A stretch of 64,000 bases of DNA from Paenibacillus lupini. GTDB lineage: Bacteria; Bacillota; Bacilli; Paenibacillales; Paenibacillaceae. Location of the stretch: contig NZ_JAASRW010000002.1 of NCBI RefSeq assembly GCF_011761355.1, positions 682,001-746,000 on the forward strand, written 5' to 3'. Under the pieces are notes generated by a model. It did no database searches, was not told the origin of the DNA, and saw nothing but the letters and a program-made list of their open reading frames with translations. The number at the start of each line of letters is the position of its first letter. Position 1 is the first letter of the stretch. This document shows positions 1-8,948 of the stretch, piece by piece. The position numbers were made by a program, and so were the translations under genes.

Positions 1-6
1 ACTCCG

Positions 7-3000
7 TTATTTCCCCACCTTCACATGTTGAGAAGGCGGAGACTTACCGGTGTCATTTTCCGAGATGACATAAAATGATCCGGTTGTAAGTGGTGAGGCA
101 TATTCAAAGCTTGGATTTTGTGTTGCTCCAACCTCGACGTATTTGCCATCGTTATTTGCACTGTAGAACACATGATACTTAGTTACGTACTCTGCATCCG
201 AGTTCGAGTTCCAGGTTAACAGAACACTTAAAGCGGTTTGTGTCGCAACTAAGCCGCTTGGAGCAGAAGGAGGGGCTAAATCAGGATGCTCCGTTCCTCC
301 ATCCGTACCACCTGATCCATCACCAGGCATACCTGGAATAACAGGAGTAGTTGATGATGAACCATTGCCGAACTGTACTACTTGACTAGCTGCGGATTCC
401 TTGCCAGCAACGTCTACCGCTGTAACATAGAAGCCGTAGCTTTGGTTGCCAGATACATTGATTTTCACTTTCAGCTCATCGCCAACTAGGATGGAAGCCC
501 CAAGCTTCTGAGCAGATGCTTGATTAATGGATTGGTAGATCCTGTAGCCGACAATATCCTTTTCCGTTCCACCAGTAAAGGTCAACATGACAACGCCGGA
601 GCCAATTGACTGAAGCTTCACGTTGCTTGGCGCGTTTGGCGCATTGCCATCATCTACACGTGGATCCTTTTTGGATGGCGCATTTGTATCTGCATCAGCA
701 GGTAAATAGGATTCAATCGGCTTTCTGCTGCTAGCCGGAATCTTCTCTTGTGCAGCTCTGATCTCATCCATCAATTCATCGAGCGGTTTCTTACGTTTAA
801 TAACAATTTGCTCTCTAACCATATCCGCCGGTGTTGCCGGATTTGGAACATAATTGACGCCGTTGAACGGAATGTACGCCATTTTCACTAAGGCATCATC
901 TGTTTCTTTAGGCAAGTATTTTTTGTTGAACCAATCCGTTACAAGCTTACCCGATTCCTTTGTCAACTGACTAGGAAGCTTACCGCTTGCACTCGAGACA
1001 GTAGCTTTTACAAGACCGGAAGGTCTTTCGAATTCTTTTGAAGGGAAGAGATCCGGTTTTGCTTTCGTAATTTCATTCATCATGAGGGACCAAATCGAAC
1101 GCGCCCGTTTCTTGCCATCAGTAGACAAGGAGTGAATTTGTTCCTCATAACCTGCCCATACGCCAAGTGTAATGTCAGGTGTAAAGCCCATAAACCATAC
1201 ATCGCCATAACTTTGAGTTGAACCGGTTTTACCTGCTACAGGAATTTTACCGTATTGCTTGAAGTCCGATGTTAGAGAATGCGCTGTACCTTGACCACTC
1301 GAGATAACCGTCTTCAGCATATCTGTCACGAGGAACGCCGTTTGAGGCGAGAATACCTGTTTTGGTGTTTCTTTATGCTCGAAGACAGGTTTGCCGTTCG
1401 CATCAGTAATACGTTGAATCATATAAGCATCGTTGAAGACGCCTTTGTTTGGAATAGCGCCGTATGCATTGGTCAGTTCTTCAACGGATACGCCGATGCT
1501 GAGGCCACCGATTACACCGGTTTGTGCATTATCATCCTGTGGTTGAAGCGTTGTAATACCCAGCTCGCGGGAAAACTTCCATGCGCCTTTGATCGTGACA
1601 TCATCAAGGAAGATTTTGATTGCCGGCAAGTTAAGTGAGCGATTAAGCGCTTCGCGTGCCGTTACAAGACCCAAATATCGATTAGTCGAGTTTTTCGGAA
1701 TATGGAAGCCCTTTTGACCATCCTTCAAGACAACCGGGGCATCATCCACGATACTAGCAGGCTGGATCAAGCCTTTATCAATTGCAGGTAAATAAGCAGC
1801 GATGGTCTTCATCGTTGAACCAGGCTGACGTGTCATCTGGGTAGCAAAGTTCATTTGCTCCTCGTAGAAGTCACGGCCCTCGAGCATACTGAGAATCGCA
1901 CCAGTCTTATGGTCGATCATGACAGCTGCTGTCTGTTCAAGACCCTTCTCCTTGCTGAATGGCGAAAAGTTTTTATCGTCTGCAGCTATGGTATGCATGA
2001 TTTTATAAATATCTTTGTCGATCGTCGTATAGACATGATAACCGCCATTGAGCAGATGCTGACGGGCTTCCTCAATCAGAGGAGCATTTTCTTTCTTCTT
2101 CAGATCGGCAGCTGTCAGGTTCGGATTATCTTGAAGAAGCATAATTTCAGCAGCTTGGCGCTCTGCTTCAAGCATCAGATAAGGATAGGTCGTATAGGCC
2201 TTCTCTGATGGTGGTGCAAGTGAAGAACGAATATCGAAAGCTTTCGCCTCATCATACTGTTCTTTGGTAATACGGCCGAACTTTAACATTTGCGATAAAA
2301 CCGTGCCCTGGCGTTCGATGGCAAGCAGGAAGCCTTCTTCATCGAATTGGCCTTTGCTTGTAAAGGCGGTGTAAGCGGAAGGCCTCTGCGGCAGACCGGC
2401 AAGGTAAGCGGACTGTGCAATGTTTAATTTGTTAAGGTCAGTGATATTGAACAAACCTCTGGCAGCTGACTTAATGCCGTATAGGTTATAGCCGCTGGAG
2501 CCATTGCCAAATGGTACTTTATTCAAGTAAGCGGCGAGTATTTCACCTTTGGTCAAATATCTTTCCATCCGCAGAGCGAGGAACATTTCCTTCACCTTAC
2601 GGCTGTCTGTCTTGTCCAAGCTGAGGAACACTCGGCGAGCGAGCTGCTGGGTCAAAGTACTGCCGCCGGTCTGCGTATCTTCATTTAAGAGCTTCTGTTT
2701 AACAGCTCGTCCCAGGCCATTAATATCAACACCACGATGATTCATGAAGTTGTTGTCTTCAATCGCGAGAACGGCATCAATGACCTGCGGTGGCAAGTCG
2801 TCGTATTCGATCGGTGTACGGTCTTCTTCCGTCCGAAGTTGTCCGACCAGCGTCTCATCGTTGAAATACACATATCCAGTAATGGAGTTCTCGTTCACTT
2901 TTTCTTCAATTAATGTTCGAGGTCGAACTTCCTCACCTTTTACAAGCGAGGCGACATAACCGGTTAAGGCTCCGCCAGTTAATAACCCAATAAATATACC

Positions 3001-3099
3001 GAAATAAATGAGCCATTTGACAGTCATCAATGTTACGATTCCGAATGTACGCCATCCGCTCCCGCGGGGCGGCGGTGATTTGCGATCTTCTTCTTGCAT
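7..3099 (-). CDS. Class A penicillin-binding protein (PBP1A family) with C-terminal Fn3-like domains
   Basis: Bifunctional cell-wall synthase that polymerises glycan strands and cross-links peptides outside the membrane. One N-terminal membrane anchor lies at about residues 27-50. The glycosyltransferase 51 domain follows, with catalytic EDNNF at 114-118 and the GGSTLTQQ motif at 145-152. The transpeptidase has S428-TM-K431 in PGSTMK, SLN at 488-490 and a KTGS box near 620. After about residue 830 come two fibronectin type III-like segments separated by a Gly/Ser/Thr-rich linker, making the protein 1030 residues and longer than many PBP1A proteins. The start is ATG behind a G-rich site. A TATAAT box on this strand at 3134-3139 is a plausible -10 with only a weak -35. 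It is transcribed divergently from tyrS. Function is clear from the motifs; which B. subtilis paralogue it corresponds to is not. Confidence 0.95.
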   Translation of the reverse strand: MQEEDRKSPPPRGSGWRTFGIVTLMTVKWLIYFGIFIGLLTGGALTGYVASLVKGEEVRPRTLIEEKVNENSITGYVYFNDETLVGQLRTEEDRTPIEYDDLPPQVIDAVLAIEDNNFMNHRGVDINGLGRAVKQKLLNEDTQTGGSTLTQQLARRVFLSLDKTDSRKVKEMFLALRMERYLTKGEILAAYLNKVPFGNGSSGYNLYGIKSAARGLFNITDLNKLNIAQSAYLAGLPQRPSAYTAFTSKGQFDEEGFLLAIERQGTVLSQMLKFGRITKEQYDEAKAFDIRSSLAPPSEKAYTTYPYLMLEAERQAAEIMLLQDNPNLTAADLKKKENAPLIEEARQHLLNGGYHVYTTIDKDIYKIMHTIAADDKNFSPFSKEKGLEQTAAVMIDHKTGAILSMLEGRDFYEEQMNFATQMTRQPGSTMKTIAAYLPAIDKGLIQPASIVDDAPVVLKDGQKGFHIPKNSTNRYLGLVTAREALNRSLNLPAIKIFLDDVTIKGAWKFSRELGITTLQPQDDNAQTGVIGGLSIGVSVEELTNAYGAIPNKGVFNDAYMIQRITDANGKPVFEHKETPKQVFSPQTAFLVTDMLKTVISSGQGTAHSLTSDFKQYGKIPVAGKTGSTQSYGDVWFMGFTPDITLGVWAGYEEQIHSLSTDGKKRARSIWSLMMNEITKAKPDLFPSKEFERPSGLVKATVSSASGKLPSQLTKESGKLVTDWFNKKYLPKETDDALVKMAYIPFNGVNYVPNPATPADMVREQIVIKRKKPLDELMDEIRAAQEKIPASSRKPIESYLPADADTNAPSKKDPRVDDGNAPNAPSNVKLQSIGSGVVMLTFTGGTEKDIVGYRIYQSINQASAQKLGASILVGDELKVKINVSGNQSYGFYVTAVDVAGKESAASQVVQFGNGSSSTTPVIPGMPGDGSGGTDGGTEHPDLAPPSAPSGLVATQTALSVLLTWNSNSDAEYVTKYHVFYSANNDGKYVEVGATQNPSFEYASPLTTGSFYVISENDTGKSPPSQHVKVGK

Positions 3100-3171
3100 A
3101 TGTATGAACTCCCCCTCTAAATGACCAAAACCTATTATAACACAAATAAATAATTTGAAGCACTAACATCA

Positions 3172-3200
3172 TTGACTTAGCATTACCCCTGTGGTATAAA
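3172..3200 (+). promoter_or_regulatory. Sigma-A type promoter of the tyrS T-box transcript
   Basis: TTGACT at 3172-3177 and TATAAA at 3195-3200 are separated by exactly 17 bases, close to the vegetative consensus. The T-box leader begins a few bases downstream. Confidence 0.75.
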
Positions 3201-3206
3201 AACTAT

Positions 3207-3493
3207 AATGCGTTGATGGGTTTTTAGTAAACTGCGAATCGTGTCGATCAGAGAGCCGGTGGATGGTGCGAACCGGTGCACGCCGCATGTTGAATTACCG
3301 CCCGGAGTAAGCGGAGGAACGGCCGATTTTAATCGGAAGCCAGTAGTCTGCTTCGGAGTTGCAACTCCGTTATCAAGCAATGAAGTGAGAGCCCGTGTAA
3401 TGATTGCCATGTGGAACATAATGGCGGCGAGCTCTAACGAGGGTGGTACCGCGAGCTAATCCTTCTCGTCCCTTGGGGCTGGAAGGATTTTTT
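3207..3493 (+). promoter_or_regulatory. T-box leader of tyrS with terminator/antiterminator
   Basis: The long leader before tyrS holds the T-box core AGGGTGGTACCGCG at 3440-3453. It is followed by an intrinsic terminator: arms AATCCTTC at 3458-3465 and GAAGGATT at 3482-3489, then a T run. Stem I probably spans about 3250-3340. A TAC triplet at 3296-3298 lies in the likely specifier loop, which fits tyrosine and the downstream gene. In this family uncharged tRNA pairs with the specifier and with the T-box bulge to stabilise the antiterminator. The specifier position is my reading of the fold and is less certain than the T-box core. Confidence 0.92.
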
Positions 3494-3538
3494 GTGTTTA
3501 TTTTTAACTATAGACGCTTAGAGAGTGAGGAAAGTTGT

Positions 3539-4795
3539 ATGGTGAAATGGGATCAGTTATCGGAAAATCAAAAAGCAGAAGTGGAACGCCAGCTTGGTGT
3601 TATCCGTCGTGGAGTTGTGGAGATCGTACCTGAGGAAGAGCTTGTTGAAAAGCTTTCGAATTCCGTAGCAACGGGCACACCGCTTAAAATTAAGCTTGGT
3701 CTTGACCCATCTGCACCGGATATCCATGTTGGGCATACGGTAGTGCTTCATAAACTTCGCCAGTTCCAAACGCTTGGTCATCAAGTGCAGCTAATTATTG
3801 GTGATTTCACGGGCCGAATTGGTGATCCAACAGGCAAATCCGAGACGCGCAAGCAGCTTACGGAAGAAGATGTGAAGCGTAATGCGGAAACATATCAGAA
3901 GCAAATTTACAAAATTCTTGATCCGGAGAAAACAAAGCTGTACTACAACTCCGAATGGCTTGCTCCTATGACCTTCGCAGATGTTGTAACTTTGTCCGCT
4001 AAACTGACAGTTGCCCGTATGCTTGAGCGTGATGATTTCACGAAGCGTTATTCGTCTGGTCAACCGATCAGTATTCATGAGTTCTTCTACCCGCTGATGC
4101 AAGGTTATGATTCTGTTGCTTTGGAGACAGATGTAGAGCTTGGCGGAACGGATCAAAAGTTCAATCTGCTCATGGGGCGTACTTTGCAGAAGGAATACGG
4201 CAAATCGCAGCAAGTTGCGATAATGACTCCGATCATCGAAGGTCTTGATGGTGTTAACAAGATGAGTAAGAGCCTTGGCAATTACATCGGTATTGATGAA
4301 GAGCCAGGTGAAATTTACGGCAAATCGATGTCGATCCCGGACGAGTTGATGGTGAAATACTACGAGCTGGCGACAGATATGAGCAACGAAGAACTGGCTG
4401 CCCTTAAGGCTGGCCTTGCTGACGGAACTGTTCATCCTCGTGATGCGAAGATGCGCCTTGCAGCAACCTTTGTCCGTATGTACCATGGCGAAGAAGCGGC
4501 TGAAGCTGCACAGCAAAACTTCATTACTGTATTCCAGCAGCGCGCTCTTCCTACCGACATTGAAGAAGCGGTTATTCCTGCATCTGAGCTCGATAACGGC
4601 CAAATCAAGCTGGTGAAGCTGCTTACGTTTACCGGATTGCAAACGTCCGTGAGCGAAGCAAAGCGGAGTGTTCAGCAAGGTGCTGTACGTATTAATGAAG
4701 AAAAGCTCTCCGACGTTGATGCCGTAATTACGCTTCAAGACGGAGACGTTGTACAAGTTGGTAAACGGAAATTTATTAAAGTAAAGCTGGGATAA
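3539..4795 (+). CDS. tyrS: Tyrosyl-tRNA synthetase
   Basis: Class I aminoacyl-tRNA synthetase that charges tRNA-Tyr in the cytoplasm. The HIGH-type motif HVGH lies at residues 63-66, KMSKS begins at residue 241, and an S4-like RNA-binding domain forms the last 70 residues. I start it at the ATG at 3539 after GAGGAAAG; an in-frame start at 3443 would fall inside the T-box and is rejected. At 418 residues, with the [11 protein letters not shown] signature, it resembles the TyrZ/Thermus-type enzyme more than the Geobacillus-type TyrS. It is the only gene before a strong terminator and is controlled by the T-box. Confidence 0.96.
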   Translation: MVKWDQLSENQKAEVERQLGVIRRGVVEIVPEEELVEKLSNSVATGTPLKIKLGLDPSAPDIHVGHTVVLHKLRQFQTLGHQVQLIIGDFTGRIGDPTGKSETRKQLTEEDVKRNAETYQKQIYKILDPEKTKLYYNSEWLAPMTFADVVTLSAKLTVARMLERDDFTKRYSSGQPISIHEFFYPLMQGYDSVALETDVELGGTDQKFNLLMGRTLQKEYGKSQQVAIMTPIIEGLDGVNKMSKSLGNYIGIDEEPGEIYGKSMSIPDELMVKYYELATDMSNEELAALKAGLADGTVHPRDAKMRLAATFVRMYHGEEAAEAAQQNFITVFQQRALPTDIEEAVIPASELDNGQIKLVKLLTFTGLQTSVSEAKRSVQQGAVRINEEKLSDVDAVITLQDGDVVQVGKRKFIKVKLG

Positions 4796-4816
4796 TTAAC
4801 AAAAATAATGATTAAA

Positions 4817-4847
4817 AGAAGCTTGCGAAAGCAAGCCTCTTTTTTTT
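4817..4847 (+). terminator. Intrinsic terminator after tyrS
   Basis: GCTTGC-GAAA-GCAAGC hairpin with extra flanking pairs, followed by eight T. Confidence 0.85.
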
Positions 4848-4874
4848 CGCAACAAAAGAGGCGGTATATGCGTA
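4848..4874 (+). promoter_or_regulatory. Candidate extracytoplasmic-function (SigW-like) promoter of the nfeD-floT pair
   Basis: CGCAAC at 4848-4853 and CGTA at 4871-4874 resemble the SigW pattern of an AAC-type -35 and a CGTA -10, but the spacer is 17 rather than 16 bases and the -35 is imperfect. The B. subtilis yuaF-floT operon is controlled by SigW, which makes this plausible. It overlaps the tail of the tyrS terminator. Confidence 0.35.
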
Positions 4875-4908
4875 TGAATTAACAGCATATGGATGCTGTG
4901 AGAGGAGG

Positions 4909-5445
4909 ATGGAATTGGAGGCGATATTCTGGGGATGTTTCGTCGGTGGAGCGTTATATGCCATTATTAGCGCCCTGCTGGGAGATTTGATTGGTCATGC
5001 GCTTGGCGGCATCCTTGATTTTTTATCGCTGGATGGACATCCGTGGATGAATCCAACAACACTTGTTGGTGGGATTACAGCGTTTGGAGGCGCGGGATTA
5101 CTGCTTATGCATTACACGGCCATAGGAGCGATTATTGTTCTGTTGCTTGCTATAATCAGTGGAGTGTTGATTGGCGGCGGTGGCTATTTCCTGTACGTGA
5201 AGCCAATGAGTGAAAGCGAGAATTCCATTGCGCTGTCTGAGAAAGATTTGACCGGCAAGATCGCAGAAGTACTTACGGCCATTCCTGCAATAGGCTACGG
5301 AGAAGTACTAGTCAAGGTGGGAGCGGGCAATACGAACCAAATTGCTGCGAGCTTCGACAAAGAGGCGATTCCGGGTGGAACAAGGGTTGTTATTGTGGAA
5401 GTGAAGGACAGTACGCTGTATGTATCAAAGTTAGATCCATACTAA
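4909..5445 (+). CDS. NfeD-like membrane protein (YuaF-like), partner of flotillin
   Basis: Short integral membrane protein of 178 residues, with about three hydrophobic segments in the first 105 residues and a soluble C-terminal part (about 115-178) with the beta-rich pattern of the NfeD OB-fold. NfeD proteins are almost always encoded beside SPFH/flotillin genes and are thought to act with them in membrane microdomains. The flotillin gene follows after 30 bases, so co-transcription is likely. The ribosome site AGAGGAGG abuts the ATG at 4909, so the in-frame TTG at 4915, with better spacing, may be the real start. Confidence 0.85.
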   Translation: MELEAIFWGCFVGGALYAIISALLGDLIGHALGGILDFLSLDGHPWMNPTTLVGGITAFGGAGLLLMHYTAIGAIIVLLLAIISGVLIGGGGYFLYVKPMSESENSIALSEKDLTGKIAEVLTAIPAIGYGEVLVKVGAGNTNQIAASFDKEAIPGGTRVVIVEVKDSTLYVSKLDPY

Positions 5446-5475
5446 GAAGCTTCATAAGCTGAGAGGGGTTTATTC

Positions 5476-7014
5476 ATGCCAGAATATTTAATTATTCCTA
5501 TTATTGTTGTCGCTGTATTAGTTATACTCGGTATTGCCTTTTGGGCACGTTATCGGACGGTTAGTCCGGATGAAGCTATGATTGTGACCGGTTCTTTTCT
5601 AGGAAGTCGTAATGTTAGCTCGGATGAAACGGGGCGCAAAATCAAAATTGTACGCGGCGGCGGCGCATTTATATTGCCGATTTTCCAGAAGGCTGAATTT
5701 TTATCATTGCTTTCTCATAAGCTCGATGTCTCTACTCCCGAGGTCTATACGGAGCAAGGTGTACCCGTTATGGCGGATGGCGTTGCAATTATAAAAATCG
5801 GCGGGATCGTTGAGGATGTAGCGACGGCAGCTGAGCAATTTATGGGTAAGCCAACAGAAGCGCTGAAGAGTGAAGCGCAAGAGGTGCTCGAGGGCCACCT
5901 GCGTGCCATTCTTGGCTCGATGACTGTAGAAGAAGTGTACCGGAATCGCGATAAATTCGCTCAAGAGGTGCAGGGTGTAGCAGCTAAGGATTTGAAGAAA
6001 ATGGGGCTGCAAATTGTCTCCTTCACAATAAAAGATTTGCGTGATAAGCATGGATATCTGGATGCTCTTGGTAAGCCTCGTATCGCCGCTGTTAAGCGTG
6101 ATGCGGATATTGCTGAAGCGGAAGCTGTAAGAGACTCCAGAATTAAGAAGGCGCTTGCTGAAGAGGAAGGACAAAAGGCCGAGCTGCTCCGTGATACGAA
6201 TATCGCCGAGGCAGGGAAAGAGAAAGAGCTGAAGATTGCTTCCTTCAAGCGCGATCAGGATATGGCTAAGGCAGAAGCGGATCAGGCGTATTTCATTCAG
6301 GAAGCACGTGCTAAGCAGAGCGTAGTTGAAGAGCAAATGAAGGTTGAGCTTGTTCGTAAGGAGCGCGAGATTGATCTGGAAGCAAAGGAGATCTTGCGTC
6401 GTGAGAAGCAGTATGATGCAGAAGTGAAGAAAAAGGCGGAAGCAGATCGTTATGCGGTTGAGCAGGCGGCTGAAGCGGATAAAACGAAACGTCTGCGTGA
6501 AGCGGATGCACTGCAGTATAGCATTGAAGCGGAAGCGAAGGCGAATGCTGAGCAGAAGCGTCTCGACGGTATGGCTGTAGCTGATGCTGAGCGTGCAAAA
6601 GGTACAGCTGAAGCAGAAGTAATCAGACTGCGGGGTCTTGCTGAAGCTGAGGCAAAAGAGAAGCTTGCTCAAGCGTTTGAAAGCTTTGGCGAAGCAGCGA
6701 TCCTCGATATTATTGTGAAAATGCTGCCTGAGCTTGCAGGTAAAGTTGCTGAGCCAATTAAAGGTATTGATAAGCTTACGGTTGTTGATACCGGTCATGG
6801 TGAAGGAGCAGCTCGCTTAAGCAATTATGTTACCAGCTTAATGGCGACAGCTCCGGAAATGCTTAAGAATGTTTCGGGCATTGACGTGAATGCTTTGATG
6901 AAAGGTTTAACTTCGCGGGTGTCCGGTGGTGCACTAACCACACCGGCTGCCGCTGCTTCTGAGACACCTGTACAGATCCCACAGCCAGCTGAGCCTACCG
7001 AGAAGAAGGAATAA
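5476..7014 (+). CDS. floT: Flotillin (FloT/YuaG family)
   Basis: Membrane-associated scaffold of functional membrane microdomains. An N-terminal hydrophobic hairpin segment (about 1-25) is followed by an SPFH/prohibitin domain (about 28-220). Next comes a long Ala/Glu/Lys-rich coiled-coil region (about 220-400) with repeated AEA patterns, and a variable Pro/Ala/Thr-rich tail. The 512-residue length is usual for bacterial flotillin. It lies directly downstream of the NfeD-like gene and upstream of a strong bidirectional terminator, so the pair forms a two-gene operon. The start ATG has GAGAGGGG eight bases upstream. Confidence 0.95.
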   Translation: MPEYLIIPIIVVAVLVILGIAFWARYRTVSPDEAMIVTGSFLGSRNVSSDETGRKIKIVRGGGAFILPIFQKAEFLSLLSHKLDVSTPEVYTEQGVPVMADGVAIIKIGGIVEDVATAAEQFMGKPTEALKSEAQEVLEGHLRAILGSMTVEEVYRNRDKFAQEVQGVAAKDLKKMGLQIVSFTIKDLRDKHGYLDALGKPRIAAVKRDADIAEAEAVRDSRIKKALAEEEGQKAELLRDTNIAEAGKEKELKIASFKRDQDMAKAEADQAYFIQEARAKQSVVEEQMKVELVRKEREIDLEAKEILRREKQYDAEVKKKAEADRYAVEQAAEADKTKRLREADALQYSIEAEAKANAEQKRLDGMAVADAERAKGTAEAEVIRLRGLAEAEAKEKLAQAFESFGEAAILDIIVKMLPELAGKVAEPIKGIDKLTVVDTGHGEGAARLSNYVTSLMATAPEMLKNVSGIDVNALMKGLTSRVSGGALTTPAAAASETPVQIPQPAEPTEKKE

Positions 7015-7021
7015 TCAAACA

Positions 7022-7066
7022 CAAAAAAAATCCCGAAGCAGACACAAGATCCGCTTCGGGATTTTT
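7022..7066. terminator. Bidirectional terminator between floT and the methyltransferase gene
   Basis: Arms AATCCCGAAGC and GCTTCGGGATT flank a 13-base loop; A run on the left and T run on the right serve both converging genes. Confidence 0.85.
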
Positions 7067-7070
7067 TATT

Positions 7071-7844
7071 TCAAGACTTAACAGCGGCAATTCGTATCCG
7101 TCTGTAATCAGCTTGATATACACCGTTTACAACCTGCAGATTATGTTTTGCAGATTCGTATACCTCTTGCTTAGCAGCCTGTTTGTCTGCATCATTCAAC
7201 CCTTTGAAGAATGCATCCCCAAACCCTTCGAGCCAATGCATCACACCTTTATCGCCTTCGGGCAGCGGAGTCGGCCGGTCGAAATGCTCGGCGATCCGAA
7301 CTTGGAAGCCATGCTGTTCGAGCAAGCTCGTATATTCCCCTATAGAAGGGAAGAACCAGGGGGTTCGCTCAGCAGGATTGATGCCGTAGCGAGGCATTAC
7401 TTCATAGAAAGCTTGGACGAAAGTATCAACATTGCCTTTGCCGCCAAATTCAGCGACAAATCGTCCACCACTTTTTAAAGCATGGTGGACCGACTCAATA
7501 ACACCGGATGCATTCTTCATCCAATGAAGGGCAGCATTTGAGAAAACAGCATCAAAACGAGCGTCCAGGGTAAATTGCTCACCATCACCAACGATAAAAT
7601 GAATATCCGGATATTTAGTTCTTGCGGAAGAGATCATGGTCCCCGACTGATCCATCCCAGTTACCTGTGCACCAGCCTTCGCAATTTCAACAGCCAGATC
7701 CCCAGTGCCACAGCCCAAGTCAAGAATATGCTCATCTTGCTTAGGATCCAGCCATTCCATAATTCCTTTTCCAAGCTGGGATACAAATCCAAGCTGCGAA
7801 TCATAAGTACCGGGGTTCCAGGCCTGTGTGCCTTGAGCGTTCAT
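7071..7844 (-). CDS. Class I SAM-dependent methyltransferase
   Basis: Protein of 257 residues with the Rossmann-fold SAM motif LDLGCGTGDLA near residue 40 and an acidic post-motif segment. The architecture resembles small-molecule methyltransferases of the UbiE/trans-aconitate type, but I cannot assign the substrate. I start it at the ATG at 7844, preceded by GGAGGCGA; a longer in-frame start at 7895 has no good ribosome site. It stands alone between rpsD and floT and ends in their shared terminator zone. Confidence 0.8.
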   Translation of the reverse strand: MNAQGTQAWNPGTYDSQLGFVSQLGKGIMEWLDPKQDEHILDLGCGTGDLAVEIAKAGAQVTGMDQSGTMISSARTKYPDIHFIVGDGEQFTLDARFDAVFSNAALHWMKNASGVIESVHHALKSGGRFVAEFGGKGNVDTFVQAFYEVMPRYGINPAERTPWFFPSIGEYTSLLEQHGFQVRIAEHFDRPTPLPEGDKGVMHWLEGFGDAFFKGLNDADKQAAKQEVYESAKHNLQVVNGVYQADYRRIRIAAVKS

Positions 7845-7952
7845 GTAACATCGCCTCCAATTGGTTATATCTATAGTTTTACCTCCGATATCCATATAAG
7901 TAAAATATATAATAACTATTCTCTTTATAGTTTTAACCTATAATACGAGCAA

Positions 7953-7986
7953 GTAAAAACCCGAGGGCATAAGCTCTCGGGTTTTT
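7953..7986 (-). terminator. Terminator of rpsD
   Basis: AAAAACCCGAG and CTCGGGTTTTT arms around a short loop, T-rich on the minus strand just after the rpsD stop. Confidence 0.8.
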
Positions 7987-7997
7987 GAGTCAAGCGA

Positions 7998-8597
7998 TTA
8001 ACGGCTGTAGAACTCGACGATTTGTTTCTCGTCGATATCTTGGGACAGCTCAGCACGTTCTGGCAGGCGAACGAATTTACCTTCCATAGCTTGATCGTTG
8101 AATTCCAGGTAGTTAGGCAGGTGATGACGGCCTTCCATAGCTTCTTTGATCGATTTTTGACCACGGCTACGCTCACGCAGACCAATAACGTCGCCAGTCG
8201 ATACAGTGTAAGAAGCGATGTCGACTTTTTTGCCATTAACTGTTACATGACCATGCGATACCAACTGACGTGAGCCAGCACGGGAGTTAGCAAAGCCAAG
8301 ACGGTAAACAAGGTTGTCCAGACGGCTTTCAAGAAGGATCATGAAGTTTTCGCCGGAAATACCTTTGATTTTAGCCGCTTTGTCGAACAAGTTGCGGAAT
8401 TGCTTCTCGTTCAAACCGTACATGTGACGAAGTTTTTGTTTTTCTTGCAATTGAACGCCATAACCGCTCAGCTTTTTGCGTTGGTTAGGACCGTGTTGGC
8501 CTGGAGGGAATGGACGTTTCAATTCTTTGCCTGTACCGCTAAGGGAAATACCAAGACGGCGGCTGAGTTTAAATTTAGGACCTGTATAACGTGACAT
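7998..8597 (-). CDS. rpsD: 30S ribosomal protein S4
   Basis: Primary 16S rRNA-binding protein that nucleates assembly of the small subunit. The 199 residues match bacterial S4: N-terminal [16 protein letters not shown], then an S4 RNA-binding domain at about 90-150 containing [29 protein letters not shown] precedes the ATG. It is a monocistronic unit with its own promoter, leader and terminator. In B. subtilis the rpsD leader is the target of S4 autogenous control, and the leader here is long and structured. Confidence 0.98.
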   Translation of the reverse strand: MSRYTGPKFKLSRRLGISLSGTGKELKRPFPPGQHGPNQRKKLSGYGVQLQEKQKLRHMYGLNEKQFRNLFDKAAKIKGISGENFMILLESRLDNLVYRLGFANSRAGSRQLVSHGHVTVNGKKVDIASYTVSTGDVIGLRERSRGQKSIKEAMEGRHHLPNYLEFNDQAMEGKFVRLPERAELSQDIDEKQIVEFYSR

Positions 8598-8760
8598 GAG
8601 TTGTGTAACTCCTTCAAAATTGGATTTTTGAGGATGGGGTTGTGTTTCGCCGAATACGCTCTATGCTTGAATTCTCGAAGCCTGATATACAGTTCAGCCG
8701 CTGGTCTATCAGCGAACGTACTCTCGAGGGTGACACAAAACCGTAAGCCCATGCATTCAT
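8598..8760 (-). promoter_or_regulatory. Structured rpsD leader, probable S4 autoregulatory site
   Basis: About 160 untranslated bases lie between the promoter and the rpsD ATG. On the minus strand CTCGAG near the 5' end can pair with TTCGAG further down, enclosing a CGCTG-loop-CAGCG hairpin. This fits the known translational autoregulation of rpsD in Bacillus. It is inferred from position and pairing only. Confidence 0.6.
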
Positions 8761-8766
8761 TAATTG

Positions 8767-8796
8767 ATAATATATGAAAATGAGGTCCTTTGTCAA
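8767..8796 (-). promoter_or_regulatory. Sigma-A promoter of rpsD
   Basis: On the minus strand a perfect TTGACA (8791-8796) and TATTAT (8767-8772) are separated by 18 bases. Confidence 0.8.
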
Positions 8797-8948
8797 GGCG
8801 CCAGCAACTGCCATAGATTGCTTCAAGAACGGTTCAAAAGACCTAAATGTTGGAATTTTGAGTAGTGCAAAATTCTCAAAAATAAAGTATGATTATATTC
8901 ATTATAATAGTTTGCTAGACTCGCTCCTTTAATGCACGGAAGGGCTGG

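Noticed and set aside
3443..3538. In-frame N-terminal extension of tyrS from 3443
   Set aside because: It would start inside the T-box and run through the attenuator hairpin; the ATG at 3539 has a ribosome site and fits the family start.
3791..4756. 321-codon open frame antisense to tyrS
   Set aside because: A shadow of a strongly supported synthetase gene; no motif, promoter or ribosome site.
5704..6798. 364-codon open frame antisense to floT
   Set aside because: It mirrors the highly repetitive Ala/Glu codons of flotillin, has Cys/Leu/Phe-rich nonsense composition and no ribosome site.
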